Source: Oscillatoria salina IIICB1
Lineage (GTDB): Bacteria; Cyanobacteriota; Cyanobacteriia; Cyanobacteriales; SIO1D9
Reading direction: 5' to 3'
Assembly: GCF_020144665.1 (NCBI RefSeq)
Contig: NZ_JAAHBQ010000117.1
Span: forward strand, 62,001 to 126,000
DNA: 64,000 nt
A model generated the notes under the pieces. It was not told the DNA's origin. It worked only from the letters and a program-made list of their open reading frames with translations, and searched no databases. A program made the translations under genes and the position numbers. Positions 20,301-27,807 of this stretch are shown piece after piece. Each line of letters starts with the position of its first letter. Within the stretch, counting starts at the first letter, position 1.

Positions 20301-20477
20301 GCTGAAAATATTCAAAAAGTAAGATATGGCTTGAAACGTCTTTGTCAAGTTCTTTGTCATAATTGTTATTTGTCTGCCGAAAAAATTAAAGATGCGGTAG
20401 TTGAAGATGTGAAAAAGCACATCGGTAAACAAATTGTTTATGATGATTTAACTTTATTGATAATTAAGCGGAGATAG
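17349..20477 (+). CDS. Hybrid histidine kinase / response regulator / SpoIIE-type PP2C phosphatase
   Basis: A 1042-aa membrane protein. TM1 is at about 14-34, a double-Cache-like extracytoplasmic sensor at 40-300, TM2 near 302-325, then HAMP (325-377). HisKA carries the phospho-His in TSHELRTP (about 402). An ATP-binding domain follows, with N-box NLVGNAIKF and GGTGLGLAI. A receiver domain (about 668-785) has DD, the phosphoacceptor Asp near 717 in LLDVMMPKM, and a later Lys in LNKPIS. The C-terminal PP2C phosphatase (about 800-1042) shows VGGDYYDV, IGDVTGHG and DDLTLLII. The output is thus a Ser/Thr phosphatase of the RsbU class, normally acting on anti-anti-sigma factors. It is translationally coupled to the solute-binding protein. 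Confidence 0.92.
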   Translation: MGIKFYQRYLTARVASNFLMLSLLTVSIVGGVAFFRAREALKKAAFDRLSVAATLKEEEISRWFIDREQDFFLVTQFPEVKLQLQSLLNGEASQQESQKAYQILSQYLHDFVQVKPNFSEIFILDRRNRIAISTNSANEGEYEVAGNFTYFDFAQIDLGQGFTPIFYVSPVTGKPAVTLAAPIQDRSGSRIGVVLAHLNLDRIDQIIRERTGLGESGETYLIGSLVTENSFISGNENRTEELISGVNSPGIDAAMQGFRGFGLYRNYQQIPVIGVYRWLDDLGIALLVEMEQAEAFAPARQLAATILLVGLVAAGVLSLGAYLLARQITRPILAIADTATQLAAGDLEQIAPVLTEDEVGLLARNFNQMAKQLKESFASLEAKNSELQRLDRLKDEFLANTSHELRTPLYGAIGIAESMLDGATGELTEIQRQNLLTIVASGRRLANLVNDILDFSKLRHQDIELQIKAVGVREIVEVVLTLSRSLLGKKNLQLINNVDSDLPDATADENRLQQILYNLVGNAIKFTAAGKIEISAAIINHKIAISVSDTGIGIPEDKQIRIFESFEQADGSTAREYGGTGLGLAITKKLVELHQGEIAVKSTVGRGSCFTFTLPIYQNKLDKQPSFSEIPGNFNNLPPRSVTNQVLPLLDSKSQLVITSENARKIKILIVDDEPVNLQVLLNHLSLANYNVTEANNGEEALSAIENGFKPDLILLDVMMPKMTGYEVTEKLRQRFSASELPILLLTAKNQIQDLVTGLEVGANDYLNKPISKDELLARIQTHLNLSRLRNENFRLNAELAITQRLQKILLPKPEEISAIKDLEIAGYMEPVKEVGGDYYDVLQHEGGVKISIGDVTGHGLESGVLMLMVQAAIRTLQNTQETDAIKFLDIINRTIYQNIVRMNSDKNMTLAILDYYANGKFCLSGQHEEIIVLRGDGFVEIIETIDLGFPLGLEENITQFIDKKYLHLNSGDSIVVYTDGITEAENIQKVRYGLKRLCQVLCHNCYLSAEKIKDAVVEDVKKHIGKQIVYDDLTLLIIKRR

Positions 20478-20710
20478 TTAGGAGTTGAGGATTTAGTTTA
20501 GTCACTAGTTGAGAGTGAAATTGTTTGATTTTTTCAATGAAGTAGCGCTTGCTTGCTGATTTTTTTTAAGTTGACTGGAAAAAAAGTGGATTTAGCTTTA
20601 TAATTTAACTTATGAATGCTCGGAAAAATTTTTACTTTGGTGACACTCCCAGAAATTACTTAATGATTAAGTAACAAAGGATACATTTTTTGAGGAAGAG
20701 TGTTTGGAAA

Positions 20711-22399
20711 ATGATCTCAACCCAAGCCGGAGAAATACCTCCAGGAAAGAAAGTCAATGACCGCTACGAGATTATCAAAGTAATTGGTCAAGGCGGTTTT
20801 GGGAGAACTTATTTAATTAGCGATCGACAACGTTTTGAGGAAAAGTTTGTCCTCAAAGAGTTTTTACATAGTCATACGAATACGAAAGCTATGGCTAAGT
20901 TTCGGGAATTGTTTGAGAGAGAAGCGAAAGTTTTACATCAGTTAAAACATCAGCAAATCCCTCAGTTTTTGGCTTGGTTTGAGGAAGAGGGAAAATTATT
21001 TTTAGTCCAGGAATATATTCAGGGTAAAAGTTATTCGGAATTTTTGGTAGAAGGAAAGACTTTTTCTGAAGCCGAGATTAAGCAATGGTTGTTAGATTTA
21101 TTACCAGTTTTAGATTATATTCACGATCGCGGCATTATTCACCGGGATATCTCGCCTGATAATATCATTTGGTGCAGCGATCGCCAAAAACCAGTTTTGA
21201 TCGATTTTGGTGTAGTCAAAGAAGCGATCGCTAGTGTAACTCATCTTCCTAGTTCGCCATTAACTCGCGTTGGTAAACCGGGTTATTCTCCACCAGAACA
21301 ACTTTATCACGGTCAATCTAATGCGACTAACGATCTTTATTCTCTGGCAGTAACTGCCCTCGTTCTTTTCACCAGAAAAGACCCAAGTATACTCTTCGAT
21401 ACATCTAATTTTACCTGGAATTGGCAAAATTATGTCAATGTTAACAATAATTTTGCCCAAATTATTCAGAAAATGTTAGCAAATGCGCCCGAAGATCGCT
21501 ATCAGTCTGCTCGAGAAGTTATTTCTGCCTTAGAAAAACTGAATCTAACGCCTACTTTATCACCCGATTTACCAGTAATCAAAACATCTGGGACAATTCT
21601 ACAGCCAGCAGCAAAAATACCGGGAAAACCGATAGCTTTTACTTGTTTAGCGACAATTTTGATTGCTGGAGTCGTCGTTTTCGCGAAAAATTTGGGCGGG
21701 CTATGTAATATTTTTAACAATTGTCCGGTGGAAAATAACGAGGAGATCGCGCAAGTAAATGATTTGAATTTTACCGAAGTATATAACCAAGCTGTCGCTC
21801 AAGCAAACGCCGCCCTTGCCGAAACTCCTCAAAGTATCGCCGAATTAGCAGAAATTCATTCGCAATTAGATGATGCAATTAATCAGTTAGAAAATCTTCC
21901 CGCCCAAGATGAAGAATTGTTAATTTCTTATCAAAATAAATTACAAGAAATTGGCGATCGCTTGACAAAAGAGCAAGAAGCCGAAAAAAAATTTTCAGCA
22001 GCCGAAGCTCTTGCCGTTGAAGCCGATCGACAAACTAATGTAGCGACAACTATTTCCGAGTTAGAAGCAGCGCAAAGGATCTGGGAAGCAGCGCAAACCA
22101 AACTAGACGAAATTGACTCAGATACATATATTAGAGAAAATGTCAAGAGTAAAAATGCTGAATACCAAGAAAAAATCGCCAAACTTGCCGATTTAGTAAG
22201 ACAAAAACAGTTACAAAGCGCTCCTAGCGTCGAAAAATTAGTACCGGAACAACCGACACCTAAACCACTACTCGATCGACCCTTTAGCCCCCAAGAAACG
22301 CCACAACCGCCGCGATTTAAAGAACCACCTGAGTTACCAGTCCCACCCCCATCCGAACCAGTAGAAACAAGACCAAACGGCTGTCCAGATTTTTGTTAA
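20711..22399 (+). CDS. Membrane-anchored Ser/Thr protein kinase with helical extracytoplasmic tail
   Basis: Starting at the ATG at 20711 (an in-frame TTG lies 21 bp upstream), the protein is 562 aa. The kinase domain has GQGGFGRTY (26-34), the ATP Lys in FVLKE (49), HRDISPDN (catalytic Asp146) and DFG (Asp165), so it should be active. One membrane segment lies at about 305-325. It is followed by a CNIFNNC pair of cysteines and a 150-residue helical, coiled-coil-like region rich in Glu/Ala/Gln. A Pro-rich tail ends RPNGCPDFC. The downstream part resembles the repeat-like helices of the 620-aa membrane protein near 55-56.8 kb. It precedes COP23 and two trypsin-like genes on the same strand. Confidence 0.88.
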   Translation: MISTQAGEIPPGKKVNDRYEIIKVIGQGGFGRTYLISDRQRFEEKFVLKEFLHSHTNTKAMAKFRELFEREAKVLHQLKHQQIPQFLAWFEEEGKLFLVQEYIQGKSYSEFLVEGKTFSEAEIKQWLLDLLPVLDYIHDRGIIHRDISPDNIIWCSDRQKPVLIDFGVVKEAIASVTHLPSSPLTRVGKPGYSPPEQLYHGQSNATNDLYSLAVTALVLFTRKDPSILFDTSNFTWNWQNYVNVNNNFAQIIQKMLANAPEDRYQSAREVISALEKLNLTPTLSPDLPVIKTSGTILQPAAKIPGKPIAFTCLATILIAGVVVFAKNLGGLCNIFNNCPVENNEEIAQVNDLNFTEVYNQAVAQANAALAETPQSIAELAEIHSQLDDAINQLENLPAQDEELLISYQNKLQEIGDRLTKEQEAEKKFSAAEALAVEADRQTNVATTISELEAAQRIWEAAQTKLDEIDSDTYIRENVKSKNAEYQEKIAKLADLVRQKQLQSAPSVEKLVPEQPTPKPLLDRPFSPQETPQPPRFKEPPELPVPPPSEPVETRPNGCPDFC

Positions 22400-22609
22400 A
22401 TTGCCCTTGGAAAAACTACTGGTTGGCAAACTTTACTGGCAAGAAAAGCCAAAAATATGAAGTTAAGATGAAGCCAAGAGCAGAGTAAGTAAAGATTGAA
22501 TAAAGATTAGTCAAAAAGTAGGGTGAAAAACCACAAAAAAATTTCAGCAAGATTAAATTAGGAAAAACTAAAAAATTCACTCCGAGAGCAAAAAGTTCCG
22601 GTGAGGCTA

Positions 22610-23200
22610 ATGAAATTACCATTAATAGCAAAAATAGTAGCAGCAGGAGCGATCGCCGCAGGAAGTATCGCGATCGCCCCATCCCCAACTCGCAGCCAAC
22701 CCGCACCCGGTCAATCTGGTTTCTATTGTGACACCAATTCCGGCATACCGATCTCCATGTACCAAAATCGTCAAGGTGGCTTAGAGCCTTGGATACGCTG
22801 GACTTCTAACTTTGGTGAAAGAGTAGGTTACAACCCCTTACAACGCTGTCAAGAAGTTAGCAACCGCCTCGAAAGTTATCGACGCAACAAACAACTACGT
22901 TATATTACCGCCGGGACAATGAACGGACAACCAGTAATTTGTACCGCGCAGTACGAAAATGGTCCTTGTACCGGATTGATTTATACCCTCAAACCCGGTC
23001 AAAATGTAATTACAACCTTAAATCAATTTATCGCTTGGCGTACAGGAGTAGCAGGAACACCATCACTATCGGAAAGTGCAACAATTCCTTACATTGATGT
23101 GAGAGGAAGAATTGAAGAAGATAGCAATAACCTCAATTCTCCAGTTACACCTCAACCAACACCAGGAACATCAAACCAAGGCGATCGCCGGGAGTTATAA
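22610..23200 (+). CDS. COP23-domain secreted protein
   Basis: From ATG 22610 (a GTG lies 9 bp earlier) it is 196 aa. A signal peptide covers residues 1-30 (IAKIVAAGAIAAGSIAIA). The mature part carries the COP23 pattern: FYCDTNSGIPISMYQN, then RCQEVSNRLESYR, then a Cys in VICTAQ and another in GPCTG. COP23 was described as a circadian-oscillating membrane protein of cyanobacteria, with no known biochemical activity. The stop overlaps the next start in TAATG, so it is translationally coupled to the first protease gene. Confidence 0.82.
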   Translation: MKLPLIAKIVAAGAIAAGSIAIAPSPTRSQPAPGQSGFYCDTNSGIPISMYQNRQGGLEPWIRWTSNFGERVGYNPLQRCQEVSNRLESYRRNKQLRYITAGTMNGQPVICTAQYENGPCTGLIYTLKPGQNVITTLNQFIAWRTGVAGTPSLSESATIPYIDVRGRIEEDSNNLNSPVTPQPTPGTSNQGDRREL

Positions 23201-24072
23201 TGCCTCAAAGCTGGTGGGAAAATCAAGCCAAAACTACTCAAAATCCAACCAGGAAAGTGGGTGCAACCCTCAGAAAAGGGCTTTTACCATTTTCTCTTTT
23301 CCTAAGTTGCGCGCTAATACAAAGCCCAGCAACCCTGGTGGCGATCTCAAATTCATCGGATTTATTAGCGCAACCAATTTCGATTAACTACCCACCAGCC
23401 AATGGGGCGATCTCCCGCATTCAATATCTTACCCAATTAACCACTGTCAGGATTCTCGCCGCGAAAGCTTCAGGATCGGGGGTAATTGTCGCTCGACAAG
23501 GACAAATTTACACCATCTTAACCAATTGGCACGTCGTTTCCTTCAGCGATCGCTTCTTAATTCTTACCCCAGACGGTCAACAATATCAACCTATCCAACC
23601 GCCACAACGACTGGGTAACACGGACATGGCGATCCTAAAATTTCAAAGTAATTTTCCCTACCAAATAGCACAAATTAGTCAACAACCAATTATCGTCGGA
23701 GAACCAGTATTTGCTTCTGGGTTTCCCATGTATCATCAAGGAACCTTAGCCACAACTTTTGATGAAGGAATCGAAGCCTTTCGCTTTACCCAAGGAGAAG
23801 TATCCTTGCTACCTGCCAAATCATTTTCTCAAGGATATCGTCTCGGCTATACTAACAACATTGAAGTGGGAATGAGTGGCGGTCCAATTTTTAATCTTCA
23901 AGGTCAATTAATTGGCATTAACGGTCGTACTAAATATCGCGATCCTGATTTTGGCGTATACGAATTTGAAGACGGTACAGAACCACCAGCAACAATGTTA
24001 GATCGTATGGTAGCTTCTAGCTGGGGAATACCGATTACTACTTATTTACAGTTTGTTTCACCAGGTAATTAA
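23200..24072 (+). CDS. Secreted trypsin-like serine protease (S1 family)
   Basis: A 290-aa protein. A hydrophobic signal/anchor lies near residues 28-48 after a basic N-terminus. The S1 triad is visible: His111 in TNWHVVS, Asp142 in NTDMAIL and Ser226 in GMSGGPIF. The fold is HtrA-like but has no PDZ domain at the C-terminus. It overlaps COP23 by one base upstream and is followed after 2 bp by another protease of the same family. Shared expression with the kinase is likely but not proven. Substrate unknown. Confidence 0.85.
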   Translation: MPQSWWENQAKTTQNPTRKVGATLRKGLLPFSLFLSCALIQSPATLVAISNSSDLLAQPISINYPPANGAISRIQYLTQLTTVRILAAKASGSGVIVARQGQIYTILTNWHVVSFSDRFLILTPDGQQYQPIQPPQRLGNTDMAILKFQSNFPYQIAQISQQPIIVGEPVFASGFPMYHQGTLATTFDEGIEAFRFTQGEVSLLPAKSFSQGYRLGYTNNIEVGMSGGPIFNLQGQLIGINGRTKYRDPDFGVYEFEDGTEPPATMLDRMVASSWGIPITTYLQFVSPGN

Positions 24073-24074
24073 TT

Positions 24075-25616
24075 ATGAGTTGGGGTTATTCTCGTTTCGA
24101 TTTGCTGGCGAATATTCTTAGCGGAAGTGCAGCCACAGCAGCGATCGTTATTTGTACCACAAGCGCAGCTACAGCTTTAAGTAAAACAGAAATCGCGCAA
24201 ATAGCTACTAGCGTAACCGTACAAATTAATAATACTTTGGGAACTCCAGGCGGTTCGGGCGCAATTATTGCCCAAGAAGGAAATGTTTATACCGTTTTAA
24301 CTGCTAATCACGTTGTTGAAAGTCAAGCAATAGAATATGTAGTTCGCACTCACGATGGCAGAGAATATCCCGTTATCGCTGTCAAGAGTTTACAGCAGAG
24401 TAAACAAGACCCCGATTTAGCGATCGTCGAATTTCAAAGTTCGCAAACCTACAAAATTGCTACGATCGGGAATTCCAACCAAGCAGAACAAGGTTTAGAT
24501 ATCTACGTTTCCGGTTTTCCCCTCGGTATTGATGGTGGAAGCGATCGCTTTCATGAATTTACCACAGGAATTATCACCTCGATCCAATCCGATCGCGAGC
24601 GAGGTTATTCTCTTCGCTACAACGCTTTAACTCGTCGCGGAATGAGTGGGGGACCAGTTTTCGATCCTAGTGGGAGAATTATTGGCGTCCACGGTGAAGG
24701 CGATCGCGAAGGTGTAGTTAGAAGTGAATCAGCAAATGGTGTCACCGTTGCCGAATTGAAAACCGGATTTAATGCAGCGATTCCAGTTAATACCTTTACC
24801 AGTTTAATCGCCAGAGCAGGTATAAATCGTTCCCAATTAACTTTTGACGATCGCTCCCCCGACAATCTCGAACAAGCTAAGTCTCCCGAAAGACAAGAAT
24901 TAGTTGAAGCTTTAAATTATGCCGACGAAGGTAAAGTTTCCGAAGCAAGTCAAGCTTTTAATCGGATCGTCGAACGAGATCGAGACTCAGCCATAGCTTG
25001 GTTATATCGCGGTTTAACCCGCTACACCAGAGGAGACAGACAAGGCGCGATCGCCGATTATACTCAAGCTATCCAAGTCCAAGCCAACTTCTCCGAAGCT
25101 TACTCAAAAAGAGGATTAGCTTATTATCGCCTCGGAGACAAACAAAAAGCACTAGCCGATTATAACCAAGCTTTACAACTCAATCCCAGCGATGCTTATA
25201 CTTATCTTAATCGTGGCGTACTTCGCGAAGATTTAGGCGATCGACAAGGAGCATTTCAAGACTACGATCGCGCCGTTCAAGTTGCGCCCAAATACGGTTT
25301 GGCATATCATAATCGAGGCATCATTCGCTACTATCAAAGAGAGTTTGAAGCTGCCCTGGAAGACATGGAAAAAGCCTCAGAACTTTGTTTTGAACAAGGA
25401 GATCTTGATTGTTACAACACGGCGGTAGAAAATCTTAATCAAATACAAAGACAAGTTCGTCGCAACTCCCAACGGCAACAACAAATCCAAAATCAACAAC
25501 AAGTGACACCCCAACCAGTCACTCCACCTCAAAATACATCGCAACCTGTTACTGAAAATCAACCAGTAGTTCCCACTCAACCTGAATCTAATCCAGGCGG
25601 TTTAAGAGAACTGTAA
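24075..25616 (+). CDS. Secreted trypsin-like serine protease with C-terminal TPR repeats
   Basis: A 513-aa protein with a signal peptide (about 15-36). The S1 triad is His79 in TANHVVE, Asp114 in DPDLAIVEF and Ser191 in GMSGGPVF. From about 275 to 425 there are four TPR units (AWLYRGLTRYTRGD, AYSKRGLAYYRLGD, AYTYLNRGVLREDLGD, AYHNRGIIRYYQRE), which are protein-interaction helices. The C-terminus is Gln/Pro-rich and ends GGLREL, similar to the DRREL end of COP23. It begins 2 bp after the previous protease gene, so the two are surely cotranscribed. Confidence 0.87.
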   Translation: MSWGYSRFDLLANILSGSAATAAIVICTTSAATALSKTEIAQIATSVTVQINNTLGTPGGSGAIIAQEGNVYTVLTANHVVESQAIEYVVRTHDGREYPVIAVKSLQQSKQDPDLAIVEFQSSQTYKIATIGNSNQAEQGLDIYVSGFPLGIDGGSDRFHEFTTGIITSIQSDRERGYSLRYNALTRRGMSGGPVFDPSGRIIGVHGEGDREGVVRSESANGVTVAELKTGFNAAIPVNTFTSLIARAGINRSQLTFDDRSPDNLEQAKSPERQELVEALNYADEGKVSEASQAFNRIVERDRDSAIAWLYRGLTRYTRGDRQGAIADYTQAIQVQANFSEAYSKRGLAYYRLGDKQKALADYNQALQLNPSDAYTYLNRGVLREDLGDRQGAFQDYDRAVQVAPKYGLAYHNRGIIRYYQREFEAALEDMEKASELCFEQGDLDCYNTAVENLNQIQRQVRRNSQRQQQIQNQQQVTPQPVTPPQNTSQPVTENQPVVPTQPESNPGGLREL

Positions 25617-25658
25617 TCTAAAATTAAATCAGCGATCGTTCTTCGGAAAAATGCTCGA

Positions 25659-26318
25659 TTATAACAATCCCCGATAGTGGATAAAAACCAAAACCACAGC
25701 CCACGAACCTAACGCAACCTTAATCGCCACTAAAATATTGAGTATAGGCAGAATGCCGCCGCTAACCAATGCGCCTAAATCTCCGTGAGGCAATTCTAAC
25801 CCGCACAGCGTCATTGCAGACAGAACAATAAACAGTAGAACTGATACTTTCTCCCAAGTAGCCGCACGCCAGCGTTGGTAAATAGCCTGCATCCACTCTG
25901 GCGATGAGGTAATCGCCACTAGCCCAATTGCCGTTCCCCCCGCAACTCCAGCCGCAAATCCTCCACCGGGACTGAGATGTCCCCGAATCGCTAGTTCGAT
26001 TCCCACCAACGCGGAAATAGTAGCCCCTAACCGGGCTAAAACAATCGAAGGGCGATCGTCAAAATGATAGATTGCACAGAACGGTTTTTCATTAGCTAAT
26101 AAAAATTTAGCCCCAACGATCGCGATCGTAAAAACCACCACCTCAAAAATCGTATCATAGAGGCGATTGCGGAAAATAATCCCCGAAACAGCATTGGGAA
26201 CGCCACTATCCTCAACTACAGTTTCGACAATCGAAACTAATAAGTCCGGTTCTGGATTTGGCACAAACAGCATTTGGACAAACAGCGCGATTCCGGCGAC
26301 AATGTAAATCCATTTCAT
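25659..26318 (-). CDS. mrpB: Mrp cation/H+ antiporter, MnhB-like subunit
   Basis: A 219-aa membrane protein at the end of the Mrp operon. The N-terminal half (about 1-90) contains two hydrophobic helices, with RNRLYDTIFEVVVFTIAIVG between them, as in the C-terminal part of MrpA/MbhE-like subunits. The second half (about 90-219) has the MnhB pattern: IVLARLGATISAL, then GHLSPGGGFAAGVAGG. It is therefore effectively a fused MbhE-like plus MrpB subunit. It starts on the last base of the DUF4040 gene's stop codon, so it is translationally coupled. Part of a multi-subunit Na+/H+ antiporter in the cytoplasmic membrane. Confidence 0.85.
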   Translation of the reverse strand: MKWIYIVAGIALFVQMLFVPNPEPDLLVSIVETVVEDSGVPNAVSGIIFRNRLYDTIFEVVVFTIAIVGAKFLLANEKPFCAIYHFDDRPSIVLARLGATISALVGIELAIRGHLSPGGGFAAGVAGGTAIGLVAITSSPEWMQAIYQRWRAATWEKVSVLLFIVLSAMTLCGLELPHGDLGALVSGGILPILNILVAIKVALGSWAVVLVFIHYRGLL

Positions 26319-26902
26319 CAGTGCTTCTCCTCTAAGTTGGGTACTTTGACGTAGGTTAGAACCGTCTTGGGAGACGAAAGTTCGGCTTGCAGAATCTCGT
26401 AAATGCGTTGGACTCGAATGGCTAAGAGATCGGTTTGGGATTCAGGATGGGGAGTTTCCAAATCACCCTCTTCAGGCAACACTTTTCGCAAACAAGTCGC
26501 ATGAACTTCTTTGTCCATCAACGCCCGATCTAAAGCTTGCAAGTCATTGTAGGGAACGACTTCCAGCCGCATATAATGCTTATCGAGCAGAGTTCGTAAA
26601 TCAGCCATCAGGCGAGATCCTTTTGTACCTTTGGTGTCTGTCCCCTCTTCGAGTACTCCCAGACGCAATACCAACGACGATCGCACCGCCACCGCATACA
26701 ACGTAATCGAAAGCAGCGTTCCCATCAAAGCTTCAGTCAAAGCCACATCCGCCGCCCCCAAAACTGCGTAAACCAAAGCCGCGATCGCACCGAGAACTCC
26801 TCGAATCACTAACGCATGGTACGGATTCACTTGCACAACCAGTATACAAGCAGTCAAGGGCAGCAAAGCAGTTATGATGATGTTGATCGAGTTATCGTTC
26901 AT
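26318..26902 (-). CDS. Mrp operon DUF4040/MbhD-like subunit
   Basis: From the ATG at 26902 (a GTG lies four codons earlier) the protein is 194 aa. Three hydrophobic helices at 5-85 contain GAADVALTEALMG, matching the MbhD/MrpA C-terminal motif (DLALTQ). After the membrane part there is a hydrophilic 110-residue cytoplasmic tail of unknown role, longer than in stand-alone MbhD proteins. The start overlaps the mnhG stop by 11 bases. In other bacteria this domain is the C-terminal part of MrpA; here it is a separate gene. Confidence 0.78.
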   Translation of the reverse strand: MNDNSINIIITALLPLTACILVVQVNPYHALVIRGVLGAIAALVYAVLGAADVALTEALMGTLLSITLYAVAVRSSLVLRLGVLEEGTDTKGTKGSRLMADLRTLLDKHYMRLEVVPYNDLQALDRALMDKEVHATCLRKVLPEEGDLETPHPESQTDLLAIRVQRIYEILQAELSSPKTVLTYVKVPNLEEKH

Positions 26903-27173
26903 TCTTGCCCCCACTGCTGGAACAGTAAGCTAAGACATACCCCAGAACTGTATTCCAAATCGCCAGAGTAATAATCGCCAGAACTAACAACGGCCACTCA
27001 CGGGGAATCTTCAACAGCAACCCGAAAACAATAATCATCGAACCCAACGTATCCGCCACCGAAAGACTGTGCAGCTTAAATAATACCGAGCGATCGCCAA
27101 CCAAGGGAAAAGTTCCCCAAAACCAGAAAAAGATGCCAATGCCCATACACAGATAACTTAATCCGTCAATCAT
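26892..27173 (-). CDS. mrpG: Mrp cation/H+ antiporter subunit G
   Basis: A 93-aa protein with three hydrophobic segments and the family pattern GIGIFFWFWGTFPLVGDRSVLFKLHSLSVADTLG (the LHS...DTLGS signature near residues 35-45). MrpG is an essential small subunit of Mrp antiporters. The ATG overlaps the mrpF stop in ATGA. Confidence 0.88.
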   Translation of the reverse strand: MIDGLSYLCMGIGIFFWFWGTFPLVGDRSVLFKLHSLSVADTLGSMIIVFGLLLKIPREWPLLVLAIITLAIWNTVLGYVLAYCSSSGGKNER

Positions 27174-27421
27174 AATTCATTCAATCGCCTAATTATGTGT
27201 GCCAGCAACATTAATCCCGCATTTCCCACACTGAGGATGATGACTCCGACAACGCCAATCGTCCAATCGTCGCGCAAGACAGAAACCACTAAAATCGCGA
27301 TCGATGTTTTGCTCGCAATACTGGCAAAGGCTAACATTTTCTGCCAAATATCATTATCCTGCCAAGCTTCATCGATAGGAATCAACAAAGCCAAAATCAT
27401 CGCAATCAAAACTAAATTCAC
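27170..27421 (-). CDS. mrpF: Mrp cation/H+ antiporter subunit F
   Basis: The GTG at 27421, four bases overlapping the MrpE stop (GTGA) with a GAGGAG ribosome site just upstream, gives 83 aa starting MNLVLIAMILALL, the normal MrpF start. A start 39 bp further upstream would add an unlikely N-terminal tail. Three membrane helices with a central Asp (IDEAW) fit the family. Cotranscribed within the Mrp operon. Confidence 0.87.
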   Translation of the reverse strand: MNLVLIAMILALLIPIDEAWQDNDIWQKMLAFASIASKTSIAILVVSVLRDDWTIGVVGVIILSVGNAGLMLLAHIIRRLNEL

Positions 27422-27807
27422 AACCTTCTCCTCCGTCGTACTCGGTGGACTTGGTACCAACCGTCTTCGTGGTATTTCAGAACAATCGTCTTTGGTGTAA
27501 AGGTAATCAGAAAAATATCGAGAAAAATCAGTCCGGGAGTTCGTTGGGGTTTAACCCGTTCCATCACAACATCTTCGTATTTATGCGGGCGAAAGATGAT
27601 TTCAAAAGCCTCAGCATAAGCTTGGGGAATCGCCACAATCACCTCACCCAAAACCCGCAGCCAATCCTGTAAAGACTCCGGGGCTTTATTCCGACCGGGT
27701 AATAAAAATGCTACGGCAACGCCGATAATAATATTAGCAATACTAAAATTTGCCGTGAGCAGAAACCAAATTGTCAGTCGCAATATTAGATTCAAATGCC
27801 CAATCAT
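27418..27807 (-). CDS. mrpE: Mrp cation/H+ antiporter subunit E
   Basis: The ATG at 27807 overlaps the MrpD stop in ATGA and gives 129 aa starting MIGHLNLILRLTIW. An alternative start 15 bp upstream exists. Two N-terminal helices are followed by a cytoplasmic domain with the MrpE pattern KPQRTPGLIFLDIFLITFTP then KTIVLKYHEDGWYQVHRV. MrpE is needed for activity or assembly of Mrp complexes. Confidence 0.87.
   Translation of the reverse strand: MIGHLNLILRLTIWFLLTANFSIANIIIGVAVAFLLPGRNKAPESLQDWLRVLGEVIVAIPQAYAEAFEIIFRPHKYEDVVMERVKPQRTPGLIFLDIFLITFTPKTIVLKYHEDGWYQVHRVRRRRRL

Noticed and set aside
22416..22706. Hydrophobic 96-codon frame on the minus strand over the COP23 leader
   Set aside because: It overlaps the COP23 signal-peptide region, whose reverse strand encodes Leu-rich sequence by chance; no ribosome site or family.
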